DNA of 7,129 bases, from contig NZQO01000033.1 of assembly GCA_002693605.1 (NCBI GenBank), forward strand, positions 1 through 7,129, written 5' to 3'. Below are positions 1-6,599 of the stretch, piece by piece (position 1 is the stretch's first letter; each line of letters opens with the position of its first letter). The position numbers and the translations under genes are program-made. The notes under the pieces were generated by a model. That model did no database searches and was not told where the DNA came from. It was given only the letters and a program-made list of their open reading frames with translations. This stretch comes from Flavobacteriaceae bacterium (lineage in GTDB: Bacteria > Bacteroidota > Bacteroidia > Flavobacteriales > Flavobacteriaceae).

Positions 1-303
1 GCCCACGCAATGAGCTATGGCCTTTCGTACGTGTTGGGCACCAAACATGGAATTGGAAACTGTATCGTCTTCGATCATTTGGAGGATTTCTACCCTAACG
101 ACGTAGTGCTCTTCAAGAAAATGGTTAAGGAGCACGATATCGAAATTCCGAAGGGACTCTGTAAAGATTTGCCCGAAAAGGACATCGATACCATGATTGA
201 TATTTCGCTAAGCCTCGTACCTCTTTGGGAGAACGCCCTGGGGGACGACTGGGAGCAGATCATGACACGCGAACGCCTGCGTGAACTGTACCGAAAAATG
301 TAA
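1..303 (+). CDS. kdnB: Iron-containing alcohol dehydrogenase of the KdnB type (3-deoxy-D-manno-octulosonate 8-oxidase), C-terminal part
   Basis: The reading frame is open from base 1 (Ala-His-Ala-Met-Ser-Tyr...), so the ATG at 10 is internal and the gene begins outside the window. The visible 100 residues are the C-terminal helical metal-binding domain of a group III (iron-dependent) alcohol dehydrogenase. Two histidines lie 14 residues apart (visible residues 2 and 16, the second in GTKHGIGN). This matches the spacing of the two metal ligands H263 and H277 in E. coli FucO. The position equal to FucO H267 is Tyr here (residue 6). The tail with KGLCKDL and LVPLWENALG resembles KdnB from memory. 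KdnB oxidises Kdo at C8, and the aminotransferase KdnA then makes the 8-amino sugar for lipopolysaccharide. Whether kdnA lies upstream cannot be seen. The family assignment is strong; the exact substrate is inferred from similarity. Confidence 0.8.
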   Translation, partial: AHAMSYGLSYVLGTKHGIGNCIVFDHLEDFYPNDVVLFKKMVKEHDIEIPKGLCKDLPEKDIDTMIDISLSLVPLWENALGDDWEQIMTRERLRELYRKM

Positions 304-310
304 CCGCCCT

Positions 311-853
311 ATGGGAATTTCGAAATTTATATTTACGCGCCTAATGGGTTGGAGCATTGAAGGTACTTTCGATGCCAAGATTAAAAAGGCGGTCGTTATC
401 GTAATTCCCCATACCAGCTGGCACGACTTTTACATAGGAGTTTTCGTTAGAAGAATTCTCGGTATCGAGATTAATTTCGTGGGAAAAAAGGAACTGTTCA
501 AACCTCCCTTTGGATGGTACTTTAAGTGGATGGGTGGTGCCGAACTAGATCGTACCCCCGGGCAGAATAAGGTAGATGCCATAGCCGAAATATATAACAG
601 GAAGGAAGAATTTAGACTGGCCATAGCGCCTGAGGGTACACGGAAAAAGGTGACTCAATGGAAAACGGGTTTTTATTATATAGCCCTTAAGGCTAACGTG
701 CCCATCTATCCCGTGGCTTTCGATTATGGATCGAAAACAGTCTTCATTAACCCGGTATTCTATCCTACTGGCAGTATTGAAGCCGATCTCAAGATATTGG
801 AAGGATATTATAAAAATATCGTTGGCAAGGTTGCCGAAAATTCTTGGGACTAA
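311..853 (+). CDS. PlsC-like lysophospholipid/1-acylglycerol-3-phosphate acyltransferase family protein
   Basis: A 180-residue protein of the PlsC/LPLAT acyltransferase superfamily, which moves an acyl chain from acyl-CoA or acyl-ACP to a glycerolipid or related acceptor at the inner membrane. The catalytic HX4D motif is H34-TSWH-D39. The second block is GKKELF (58-63), the acceptor-binding block is PEGTR (107-111), and the last is VPIYPVAF (130-137). Compared with a typical PlsC of about 240 residues it is short and lacks a long N-terminal membrane segment; only a short amphipathic start is visible. I chose ATG 311, eight bases after the kdnB stop, because relatives begin close to this point (K-F-I-F...MGW). 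A GTG at 281 would add ten residues and overlap kdnB by 23 bases. There is no Shine-Dalgarno site. The acceptor is unknown. Co-transcription with kdnB hints at an envelope-lipid role, but that is inference. Confidence 0.85.
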   Translation: MGISKFIFTRLMGWSIEGTFDAKIKKAVVIVIPHTSWHDFYIGVFVRRILGIEINFVGKKELFKPPFGWYFKWMGGAELDRTPGQNKVDAIAEIYNRKEEFRLAIAPEGTRKKVTQWKTGFYYIALKANVPIYPVAFDYGSKTVFINPVFYPTGSIEADLKILEGYYKNIVGKVAENSWD

Positions 854-874
854 TTTTACCTCGGAAAAGAAAAG

Positions 875-1591
875 TTATTCAGTCTCTTGCATCGTGTGGT
901 AGACGTTCTGCACGTCGTCATCTTCCTCGATTTTCTCGAGTAGTTTTTCCACGTCTTCGGTCTGCTCTTCGTTAAGTTGTTTTGTTACCTGCGGAATTCG
1001 CTCAAAACCGGAAGAAATAATCTCGATATTGTTTTCCTCTAAATACGACTGTATTGCGCCAAAACTCTCGAAGGGTGCGTAAACCATGATTCCGTCCTCG
1101 TCCTCGAAAATTTCCTCGACGCCAAAATCGATCAATTCGAGCTCTAATTCTTCAAAATCCCGGTTTTCGGCCTTAATCTTAAATTGGCAAACGTGGTCGA
1201 ACATAAAGGAAACCGAGCCTGAGGTCCCCAAGTTTCCATCGCATTTATTGAAATAGGAGCGTATATTTGCTACGGTCCTTGTATTGTTGTCGGTAGCCGT
1301 TTCAATCAAAATGGCGATGCCGTGCGGAGCGTATCCCTCAAACAGAACCTCCTTGAAATCACCTTGGTTTTTGTCGCTAGCCCGCTTGATGGCCCGCTCG
1401 ATATTGTCCTTGGGCATATTCACTGCCTTGGCGTTTTGGATAACCGCACGCAATCTCGAGTTGCTATCGGGGTCCGGCCCGCCTTCCTTGACGGCCATTA
1501 CGATATCTTTCCCGATACGGGTAAATGCCTTGGACATAGCCGCCCAACGTTTCATTTTCCTAGCTTTCCTGAATTCAAACGCTCTTCCCAT
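875..1591 (-). CDS. yebC: YebC/PmpR (TACO1-like) family regulatory or translation-associated protein
   Basis: A 238-residue protein of the normal YebC family length. The conserved N-terminal three-helix domain (about residues 1-75) begins with MGRAFEFRK and carries GKDI and NSRLRAVIQNAKAVNMPKD (45-62). The conserved central signature EGYAPHGIAI follows at 85-94, then TDNNTRTV and the GSVSFMF block (125-131). The C-terminal half is very acidic, including EEDDD near 222-226. Family members have been described as DNA-binding transcription regulators (PmpR, YebC), and the mitochondrial homologue TACO1 activates translation. Which role applies here cannot be told from sequence. The frame is open upstream to an ATG at 1627, but family members start at MGRAF, so ATG 1591 is chosen. 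The gene converges on the acyltransferase, with 21 bases between the two stop codons and no obvious hairpin terminator. It has its own candidate promoter at 1660-1691. Confidence 0.93.
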   Translation of the reverse strand: MGRAFEFRKARKMKRWAAMSKAFTRIGKDIVMAVKEGGPDPDSNSRLRAVIQNAKAVNMPKDNIERAIKRASDKNQGDFKEVLFEGYAPHGIAILIETATDNNTRTVANIRSYFNKCDGNLGTSGSVSFMFDHVCQFKIKAENRDFEELELELIDFGVEEIFEDEDGIMVYAPFESFGAIQSYLEENNIEIISSGFERIPQVTKQLNEEQTEDVEKLLEKIEEDDDVQNVYHTMQETE

Positions 1592-1659
1592 ATAAGTTTT
1601 CTGTTTCAGCGGCTGGTATTGACGCAAAGCAACCTCGCCATAGTTGTTTTAATTGGCGT

Positions 1660-1691
1660 CAAATATATAAAATTCCGATTTCGGAACACAA
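1660..1691 (-). promoter_or_regulatory. Candidate Bacteroidota-type promoter of yebC
   Basis: Read on the minus strand, TATATTTG (1667-1660) fits the Bacteroidota -7 consensus TAnnTTTG exactly, and TTG (1691-1689) sits 21 bases upstream, within the usual 17-23 spacing. Transcription would start near 1652, giving a leader of about 60 bases before ATG 1591. It lies in the only long gap of the leftward gene series, so yebC can probably be transcribed apart from the operon upstream of it. Confidence 0.6.
1673..1686. repeat. Perfect 6-bp inverted repeat in the yebC promoter spacer
   Basis: The arms TTCCGA (1673-1678) and TCGGAA (1681-1686) are perfectly complementary around a 2-base centre (TT). 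The loop is too short for a terminator hairpin. The element lies between the -33 and -7 boxes proposed for yebC, a position where an operator would act. It also falls just downstream of the carbinolamine dehydratase stop codon. A 6-bp arm could arise by chance. Confidence 0.4.
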
Positions 1692-1702
1692 TTTTAAGTT
1701 GA

Positions 1703-1984
1703 TTAGCCTATGAGCTCATCGATAATTTTCGCAAGTTCAAAATCCTTATCGGTAACCCCGTCGGCGTCGTGCGTAGAAAGGAAAATCTCCAACTGGTTAT
1801 ACACGTTGGTCCACTCTGGGTGGTGCTGTAGTTTTTCGGCCTCGAAGGCAATGCGCGTCATGGCCGAGAAGGCTTCCTTGAAATCCTCAAATTCAAAGGC
1901 GGTATGGATGGCCCCATCGTGATAGTCCCAGCCATCAAAATCCCTTAGTTTTTCGGTAACTTCGCTTTCAGAATATGCTTTCAT
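1703..1984 (-). CDS. 4a-hydroxytetrahydrobiopterin dehydratase (pterin-4a-carbinolamine dehydratase, PCD/DCoH family)
   Basis: A complete 93-residue protein of normal family length. PCD dehydrates 4a-hydroxytetrahydrobiopterin to quinonoid dihydropterin in the cytoplasm, recycling the cofactor of phenylalanine and other aromatic amino acid hydroxylases. The active-site signature is intact: EKLQHHPEW (50-58) with the paired histidines H54 and H55, then the VYN...L strand, and THDADGVTDKDFELA (71-85), which supplies the third histidine (H72) and Asp73. The N-terminal FDGW...I...F pattern is also typical. It starts 10 bases after the stop of the reductase gene upstream, so it is probably the fourth gene of the gcvT operon. 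No Shine-Dalgarno site is seen. No hydroxylase gene is in the window; its partner must be elsewhere, or the protein has a different role. Pseudomonas calls such a gene phhB, but I do not assign that symbol without the neighbouring phhA. Confidence 0.93.
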   Translation of the reverse strand: MKAYSESEVTEKLRDFDGWDYHDGAIHTAFEFEDFKEAFSAMTRIAFEAEKLQHHPEWTNVYNQLEIFLSTHDADGVTDKDFELAKIIDELIG

Positions 1985-1994
1985 AGTTTTTCTA

Positions 1995-2849
1995 TTATTG
2001 TTTCAACGTACTAATTTCCTGGTGCAACGTGCATTCTTCTATAACTTCGGAAACGCTAATGCGGTAGGCCTCCGGAAGCTTGTTGAACTTCGGCAAGATG
2101 GCGAGGTAATTATCGTCATTCCGCCGAAACACCTTTTTAAATATAGGCATTTTGCCCCCCATTTTCTCACAAATTTCTGTGAAAAGGTCTTCATGGTGCA
2201 CCATATCATCGCTCGCCAGGTGAAATATTCCTTCCAGCGATTGGTTTATGATATAATGTACCTGCTGGGCAATCTTATCGGCCGTGGTTACGGATATAAT
2301 TAAGTTCGGGAAAACCTCGAATGTTGCCTGATGTTTGCAAGCTTGACGCAGCTGCAATAAGAGGGGTGCATTTACCCCAAGTACAAATGGTAATCTCAAA
2401 ATAGCGGTTTGCGCCGGAATGTGCTCCAACAGTAATTTCTCAACGGCAATCTTATATTTTCCATAATTACTCTCTGGCGCTGGAGTGTCATTTTCATAAG
2501 CCGGAAGTGTAAAGCGAGCGTCGAAAACGGTATTGCTTGATAAGAATAAGACGCGACACTCGTGGTGTCTTTTCACATAAGTTGCAAGATCGAGGTGCGC
2601 GTTGAAAAGTGCGGTGAAGTTTCCCTGTAGCGCAGAGATGATAATCGTCGGCTGAACCGATTCCAATAGTTCGGTAATGGAATCCGTTTCAGCGCGGTAT
2701 TGATAAAACACTTGATTTTCCCCGAAGGTGCCTGCTTGGCGGCAATAGGTGCCGTAGGTTTCGTAAAATGAAAGTAGCTCGCGATACATGGCATTTCCTA
2801 CAAAACCGCTAGCGCCCAGAATCAAGATACGATGTTTTTGCTCTACCAT
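1995..2849 (-). CDS. RmlD-like NAD(P)-dependent reductase (extended SDR, sugar-nucleotide-binding family)
   Basis: A 284-residue Rossmann-fold protein. The nucleotide-binding loop is GASGFVG (12-18, pattern GxxGxxG) after the first beta strand RILIL. The active site follows the dTDP-4-dehydrorhamnose reductase pattern: LSSNTVFD (103-110) stands where RmlD has a STDYVFD-type stretch, with Ser105 in place of the catalytic Thr, followed by Y129-GKY-K133 (YxxxK) and E137. LRLPFVLG (151-158) and GIFHLAS (207-213) are further family blocks. The C-terminal part, which decides the substrate in this family, is not one I recognise. I chose ATG 2849, right before the Rossmann strand; the frame is open to 2945, but that would add 32 atypical residues and overlap glsA. 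The gene lies 19 bases after glsA and 10 before the carbinolamine dehydratase, with no sugar-nucleotide genes nearby, so its substrate is unknown. Confidence 0.8.
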   Translation of the reverse strand: MVEQKHRILILGASGFVGNAMYRELLSFYETYGTYCRQAGTFGENQVFYQYRAETDSITELLESVQPTIIISALQGNFTALFNAHLDLATYVKRHHECRVLFLSSNTVFDARFTLPAYENDTPAPESNYGKYKIAVEKLLLEHIPAQTAILRLPFVLGVNAPLLLQLRQACKHQATFEVFPNLIISVTTADKIAQQVHYIINQSLEGIFHLASDDMVHHEDLFTEICEKMGGKMPIFKKVFRRNDDNYLAILPKFNKLPEAYRISVSEVIEECTLHQEISTLKQ

Positions 2850-2868
2850 GGAAACTTCAGAGTTGCTT

Positions 2869-3783
2869 TTAGAAAATGGACAAGTTGGTCTTGGTGGTGA
2901 AGAGCTCCAGTGCATGCATTCCCAAGTACGAATTTCCTTTTTCATTTAGTCCTGGCGACCAGCAGGCAATGGTAAATTCGCCCGGTAACAACGCCACAAT
3001 TCCGCCGCCCACGCCGCTTTTTCCAGGTAACCCAACTTCAAAGGCAAATTCGCCCGCCTCGTCGTAAAATCCGCAAGTAAGCATAATAGCGTTTACCCGT
3101 TTTACCTGGTTCAAAGTTAAATGGGGTTTTCCCTGCATGCACTTTCCCCGGTTGGCAAAGGGGTAAAAAGCCTTGGTAAGCTGCTTGCAGTTCATTTCGA
3201 TAGAACATTGGTGAAAGTAAAAATCGAGTACCTCGTCCACGTCGTTTTTCAAATTACCGAAAGATTTTAGCAAATTTGCCGCCGCGTAATTGTTGTAGCC
3301 CGTCTCCGCTTCCGAAGCAGCTACCTTTTTGTTGAATTGAATAGTCTGGTCGTTCGAGATATCTCGCACAAATTGCAAGAAATCCTCTTTTGGATTATCG
3401 AGAAGGGATATTAACATATCGGCAATGACAATAGCCCCCGAATTTATAAAAGGATTGCGCGGAATACCGTTTTCCAGCTCTAGTAGCGATAGGTGGTTGA
3501 AGGGGTTGCCCGATGGCTCCACATCCAGCCGCTTGAAAACTTGGTTTTTCTGAAGCGAAAAAGCCTTTGCAAATGATAGTACCTTGGAAATACTCTGTAT
3601 GGAGAACGGCTCGTCCCAATCGCCCACATAAAAATCGTCGCCTTTAATACGATTTAGGTAAATACCGAACTTTTCGGGGGCAACCTGTGCCAGCTCGGGA
3701 ATGTACGAAGCGACTTCACCTTTGTCCACACGCTGTTGCAGGCGCTGGTATATTTCATCTAAAATCGCTTGGTAATCTATCAT
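2869..3783 (-). CDS. glsA: Glutaminase A (serine-dependent beta-lactamase-like)
   Basis: A complete 304-residue glutaminase, close to the roughly 305 of bacterial GlsA proteins such as E. coli YbaS and YneH. It hydrolyses L-glutamine to L-glutamate and ammonia in the cytoplasm. The fold and mechanism are those of serine beta-lactamases. The nucleophile motif SxxK is S64-I-S-K67, the NSGA loop lies at 114-117, YNNYA at 163-167 supplies substrate contacts, Tyr240 sits in CGFYDEAG, and the glycine-rich G-K-S-G-V-G-G-G stretch (254-261) corresponds to the KTG-like strand. The start is secure: ATG 3783 is two bases after the gcvT stop (TGA-AA-ATG), with AAAGG at 3790-3794 six bases upstream, one of the few plausible ribosome-binding sites here. 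Translation is probably coupled to gcvT. In some bacteria GlsA aids acid resistance; nothing here shows that. Confidence 0.96.
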   Translation of the reverse strand: MIDYQAILDEIYQRLQQRVDKGEVASYIPELAQVAPEKFGIYLNRIKGDDFYVGDWDEPFSIQSISKVLSFAKAFSLQKNQVFKRLDVEPSGNPFNHLSLLELENGIPRNPFINSGAIVIADMLISLLDNPKEDFLQFVRDISNDQTIQFNKKVAASEAETGYNNYAAANLLKSFGNLKNDVDEVLDFYFHQCSIEMNCKQLTKAFYPFANRGKCMQGKPHLTLNQVKRVNAIMLTCGFYDEAGEFAFEVGLPGKSGVGGGIVALLPGEFTIACWSPGLNEKGNSYLGMHALELFTTKTNLSIF

Positions 3784-3785
3784 TT

Positions 3786-4868
3786 TCAGCCTTTGTAAAA
3801 GGGCAACTTTACTACCGTGGCAGGTATCGCCTTCTTTCTAATTTGAATGTTAATTGTAGTTCCAGGCTGGCTGTTTTCGGTGGTGACGTAGCCTAAGCCG
3901 ATTCCCTTTTCCAGTGATGGTGCCATAGTTCCGCTAGTTACGTGACCAATGGCTGTTCCGTTATTGTCAACGATATCGTACCCCTGGCGTGGGATGCCGC
4001 GCTCGTTAAGCTCGAAGCCTACCAACTTGCGCTTGGGGCCCGCTTCCTTTTCCTTTTTAAGATTTTCGGAATTGATAAAATTCTTGGTAAATTTCGTAAT
4101 CCATCCTAAGCCGGCTTCTATGGGCGAAGTGGTCTCGTCGATATCGTTTCCGTAAAGGCAGTACCCCATCTCGAGGCGCAATGTATCTCGTGCAGCAAGG
4201 CCAATTGGCTTAATTCCAAAATCGGCGCCCGCTTCCATGACCTTGTTCCAAACTTGCTCCGCTTCATTATTCTTGCAGTAAATTTCGAAGCCCCCGCTAC
4301 CGGTGTAGCCGGTCGCGCTAATTATTACGTGTTCAATGCCAGCAAAATCTGCCACCTCGAAGGTGTAGAATTTAATTTCTGAAAGGTCTACCGAAGTAAG
4401 GGACTGCATTGCCTCAACTGCTTTCGGTCCCTGAATCGCCAAGAGCGAATAGTCATCGGATAGGTTTTTCATATCGGCACCCATAGCATTTTGCTGCGTA
4501 ATCCAGTTCCAGTCCTTCTCGATATTAGACGCATTTACTACGAGCAGCCATTTCTCGGCTTCTAGCCGGTATACTATCAAATCGTCTACGATACCGCCAT
4601 TTTCATTAGGCAAACAACTGTACTGTGCCTGTCCATCGGCGAGTTTGGAAGCGTCGTTGCTACAAACCTTTTGAATGAGCTCCAGTGCATTGGGTCCCGT
4701 AATTAGAAACTCGCCCATATGCGAGACATCAAAAACGCCAACCGCCTTGCGCACGGTTTTATGTTCTTCATTTACGCCCTCATAAGAGACGGGCATATTG
4801 TAGCCAGCAAAGGGAACCATTTTAGCGCCCAGTTGTTCGTGTATGTGGGAAAGTGCCGTGTTTTTCAT
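3786..4868 (-). CDS. gcvT: Glycine cleavage system aminomethyltransferase (T-protein)
   Basis: A complete 360-residue T-protein, normal length. With the P, H and L proteins it breaks down glycine: GcvT takes the aminomethyl group from lipoyl-H-protein and forms 5,10-methylene-tetrahydrofolate and ammonia. Visible motifs in order are [11 protein letters not shown] (19-29), [10 protein letters not shown] (44-53), [11 protein letters not shown] (91-101) with the catalytic Asp96, [10 protein letters not shown] (186-195) with the folate-binding Glu195, [11 protein letters not shown] (223-233), and the C-terminal barrel with TSGTMAPSL (311-319). ATG 4868 gives [20 protein letters not shown], a typical start. 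The frame runs open to 4943, but a start there would lie upstream of the proposed promoter and add 25 atypical residues. It heads the leftward operon and is divergent from nnr. The gcvH and gcvP genes are not in the window, as is usual in Bacteroidota, where gcv genes are often scattered. Confidence 0.97.
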   Translation of the reverse strand: MKNTALSHIHEQLGAKMVPFAGYNMPVSYEGVNEEHKTVRKAVGVFDVSHMGEFLITGPNALELIQKVCSNDASKLADGQAQYSCLPNENGGIVDDLIVYRLEAEKWLLVVNASNIEKDWNWITQQNAMGADMKNLSDDYSLLAIQGPKAVEAMQSLTSVDLSEIKFYTFEVADFAGIEHVIISATGYTGSGGFEIYCKNNEAEQVWNKVMEAGADFGIKPIGLAARDTLRLEMGYCLYGNDIDETTSPIEAGLGWITKFTKNFINSENLKKEKEAGPKRKLVGFELNERGIPRQGYDIVDNNGTAIGHVTSGTMAPSLEKGIGLGYVTTENSQPGTTINIQIRKKAIPATVVKLPFYKG

Positions 4869-4886
4869 TTTTTCGGAAATTTTACG

Positions 4887-4923
4887 CAAATGTAGTATTA
4901 TCTGCATAAGGTAACGAAGCAAA
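4887..4923 (-). promoter_or_regulatory. Candidate promoter of the gcvT operon
   Basis: On the minus strand TACATTTG (4894-4887) is an exact TAnnTTTG -7 box, about 18 bases before the gcvT ATG, which implies a leader of only about 10-12 bases. The nearest upstream TTTG (4923-4920) is 25 bases away, longer than the usual 17-23, so the -33 element is weak or absent. I see no conserved glycine riboswitch fold, and the leader would be too short to hold one. Confidence 0.5.
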
Positions 4924-4926
4924 TGC

Positions 4927-4957
4927 TTGATTGTTTTCAACAAGGGTGGTAACTTTG
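4927..4957 (+). promoter_or_regulatory. Candidate promoter of nnr
   Basis: TTG (4927-4929), a 20-base spacer and TAACTTTG (4950-4957) form a full match to the Bacteroidota TTG...TAnnTTTG consensus. Transcription would begin near 4963, giving a leader of about 50 bases to the GTG at 5016. The upstream box is only a few bases from that of the divergent gcvT promoter. A TTGTT-TTC-AACAA inverted repeat (4931-4943) lies in the spacer. Confidence 0.6.
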
Positions 4958-5015
4958 AGGTAGTTCGAAATTAATATAGAAGCCTAAAAATAAACCCGAC
5001 TAATAGCACTATCCC

Positions 5016-6554
5016 GTGAAAATATTCTCAGCAAAGCAACTCGGCGAGGCCGATAAGGTAACTACCGAAAAGGAAAACATTTCCTCCCTGGACCTCATGG
5101 AGCGTGCCGGCACCCAAATTTTTAACTGGCTCCACCAACGTATGAAGGGCGCCCAGGTTCCCATCCACATTTTCTGCGGAATTGGCAATAACGGCGGCGA
5201 TGGTCTTGTATTGGGCCGTATGCTCATCGAGCACGGCTACAACGTTACGATATACATCGCCAACTTTACCGATAAGCGCTCTAAGTGCTTCTTGATCAAT
5301 TACGACCGGATTAAGGAAGTTTCTAAAAAATGGCCCCTCCTAATGACCTCAGAAGATGATTTCCCGGAAATCGAGCCAGAGGATATTGTGGTAGACGCGA
5401 TTTTCGGGATTGGCCTTAACCGCGCGCCGGAAGGATGGCTCAAGCCGCTCATTCAGCACATCAATAAAAATAGCGCCTTTACGCTTTCTATAGATATTCC
5501 CAGCGGGCTGTACCCCAATCAGCCGCTAGACGATGCCGATGCCGTGGTCCGGGCCAACCACACCCTGACTTTCCAGGCCCCGAAGTTGGCCTTCCTTCTC
5601 CCCGAAACCGGAAAGTTTGTACCCTATTTCGAAGTACTGGACATTGGCTTGGACCGAGAGTTTTTGGCCAAGACCGAACCCCTTGCACAATTAATTGCCA
5701 AGGGCGAGGCACGCAGCTTTTACAGGCAGCGGGAAAAATATACCTATAAAAATGTGTATGGGCACAGCGTAATTGTGGCCGGGAGCTACGGAAAAATTGG
5801 CGCGGCCGTACTTAGTGGCCGATCTGCCTTTAAAACCGGTGCCGGACTGGTAACCCTTTTTGTGCCTAAATGTGGTTATAATATTGTCCAGACCTCGCTC
5901 CCCGAGGCGATGGTGGTTACCGACGCTTCGGAAACTAAAATAACCCATATTTCGCTCGGTTTCGAACCAACCGCCATTGGGGTAGGAATGGGCATTGGCA
6001 CCGAGGCTGAAACAGTGTCGGCCCTAAAGGCCTTGTTCAAAAATACGAAGGCGAGTCTGGTTATCGATGCCGATGCGCTCAATTGCATTGCCGAAAACCC
6101 AGATTTACTGGAACTCCTTCCGAAGAACAGCGTGCTAACGCCCCACCCGGGCGAATTAAAACGTTTAATTGGGGAGTGGCAGAACGATTATGAAAAATTG
6201 GACAAAGCGAAGGCATACTCGAAAAAGCACAAGGTTGTGCTGGTCATAAAAGGTTCTAATACCGTAACCGTGTACGAAGGCAAGTTATATATAAATACCA
6301 GCGGGAACCCGGGCATGGCAACGGCTGGGAGCGGCGATGTACTAACGGGTATTATTACGGGGCTTATTTCACAGAAGTATGACCCCTTGCTAGCATCGGT
6401 GTTCGGTGTGTACCTGCATGGGAGCGCTGGAAATCTATATGCCCAGGAACAGGGCTTCGAAGCGCTTATGGCGGGCGATATAACTGCTAAGCTCGGCGAG
6501 GCCTATCTCGATTTGTTCCGGCAGGAGGAAAATGAAACGACCCAACAAAACTAG
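5016..6554 (+). CDS. nnr: Bifunctional NAD(P)HX epimerase / ADP-dependent NAD(P)HX dehydratase
   Basis: A complete 512-residue fusion that repairs hydrated NADH and NADPH. The N-terminal YjeF_N domain (about 1-215) interconverts the R and S hydrates. It shows CGIGNNGGDGLVLGR (54-68), VVDAIFGIG (125-133) with Asp127, and SIDIPSG (158-164). The C-terminal ribokinase-like domain (about 235-505) dehydrates S-NAD(P)HX using ADP or ATP. It shows KTGAGLVT (273-280), IDADALN (350-356), TPHPGE (375-380) and the catalytic GMATAGSGDVLTG (433-445) with Asp441. The length is normal for the bacterial fusion. The start is GTG 5016: an in-frame TAG lies at 5004-5006, and the first in-frame ATG is residue 28, which would remove the conserved first helix (MKIFSAKQLGEAD). 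No Shine-Dalgarno site precedes it. It has its own divergent promoter and is followed 45 bases later by hutH. Confidence 0.96.
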   Translation: MKIFSAKQLGEADKVTTEKENISSLDLMERAGTQIFNWLHQRMKGAQVPIHIFCGIGNNGGDGLVLGRMLIEHGYNVTIYIANFTDKRSKCFLINYDRIKEVSKKWPLLMTSEDDFPEIEPEDIVVDAIFGIGLNRAPEGWLKPLIQHINKNSAFTLSIDIPSGLYPNQPLDDADAVVRANHTLTFQAPKLAFLLPETGKFVPYFEVLDIGLDREFLAKTEPLAQLIAKGEARSFYRQREKYTYKNVYGHSVIVAGSYGKIGAAVLSGRSAFKTGAGLVTLFVPKCGYNIVQTSLPEAMVVTDASETKITHISLGFEPTAIGVGMGIGTEAETVSALKALFKNTKASLVIDADALNCIAENPDLLELLPKNSVLTPHPGELKRLIGEWQNDYEKLDKAKAYSKKHKVVLVIKGSNTVTVYEGKLYINTSGNPGMATAGSGDVLTGIITGLISQKYDPLLASVFGVYLHGSAGNLYAQEQGFEALMAGDITAKLGEAYLDLFRQEENETTQQN

Positions 6555-6571
6555 ATTTGCCATTTAATTGA

Positions 6572-6579
6572 TATTTTTG
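6572..6579 (+). promoter_or_regulatory. Possible -7 box for hutH
   Basis: TATTTTTG fits TAnnTTTG and lies 20 bases before the hutH ATG, in the 45-base gap after nnr. No TTG is found at the proper distance upstream (the nearest is 12 bases away), and the surrounding DNA is AT-rich, so this may be chance. hutH might instead be read through from nnr. No terminator hairpin is visible in the gap. Confidence 0.35.
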
Positions 6580-6599
6580 CGACAAACAACCTGCCGTTT

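Noticed and set aside
281..310. GTG start that would extend the acyltransferase by ten residues into kdnB
   Set aside because: The added residues (MNCTEKCNRP) look unlike family N-termini, and the in-frame ATG at 311 fits the usual start.
854..874. Possible bidirectional terminator between the convergent acyltransferase and yebC genes
   Set aside because: Only 21 bases are available and I could not find a stable hairpin followed by a T-run on either strand.
1284..1702. Two overlapping plus-strand open frames (103 and 126 codons) antisense to yebC
   Set aside because: They are opposite a clearly conserved gene, show no recognisable domain, and their composition reads as a frame shadow.
2850..2945. 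Upstream extension of the reductase frame by 32 residues
   Set aside because: It overlaps the glsA end by 77 bases and adds a Pro/Ser-rich stretch before a normal Rossmann start.
4869..4943. Upstream extension of gcvT by 25 residues, which could look like a short membrane or targeting helix
   Set aside because: The region contains the proposed -7 box, and T-proteins are cytoplasmic and start at the [10 protein letters not shown] position.
5009..6088. Several minus-strand open frames of 68-85 codons opposite nnr
   Set aside because: All lie within the conserved nnr gene and resemble no known protein; they are shadows of its codon usage.
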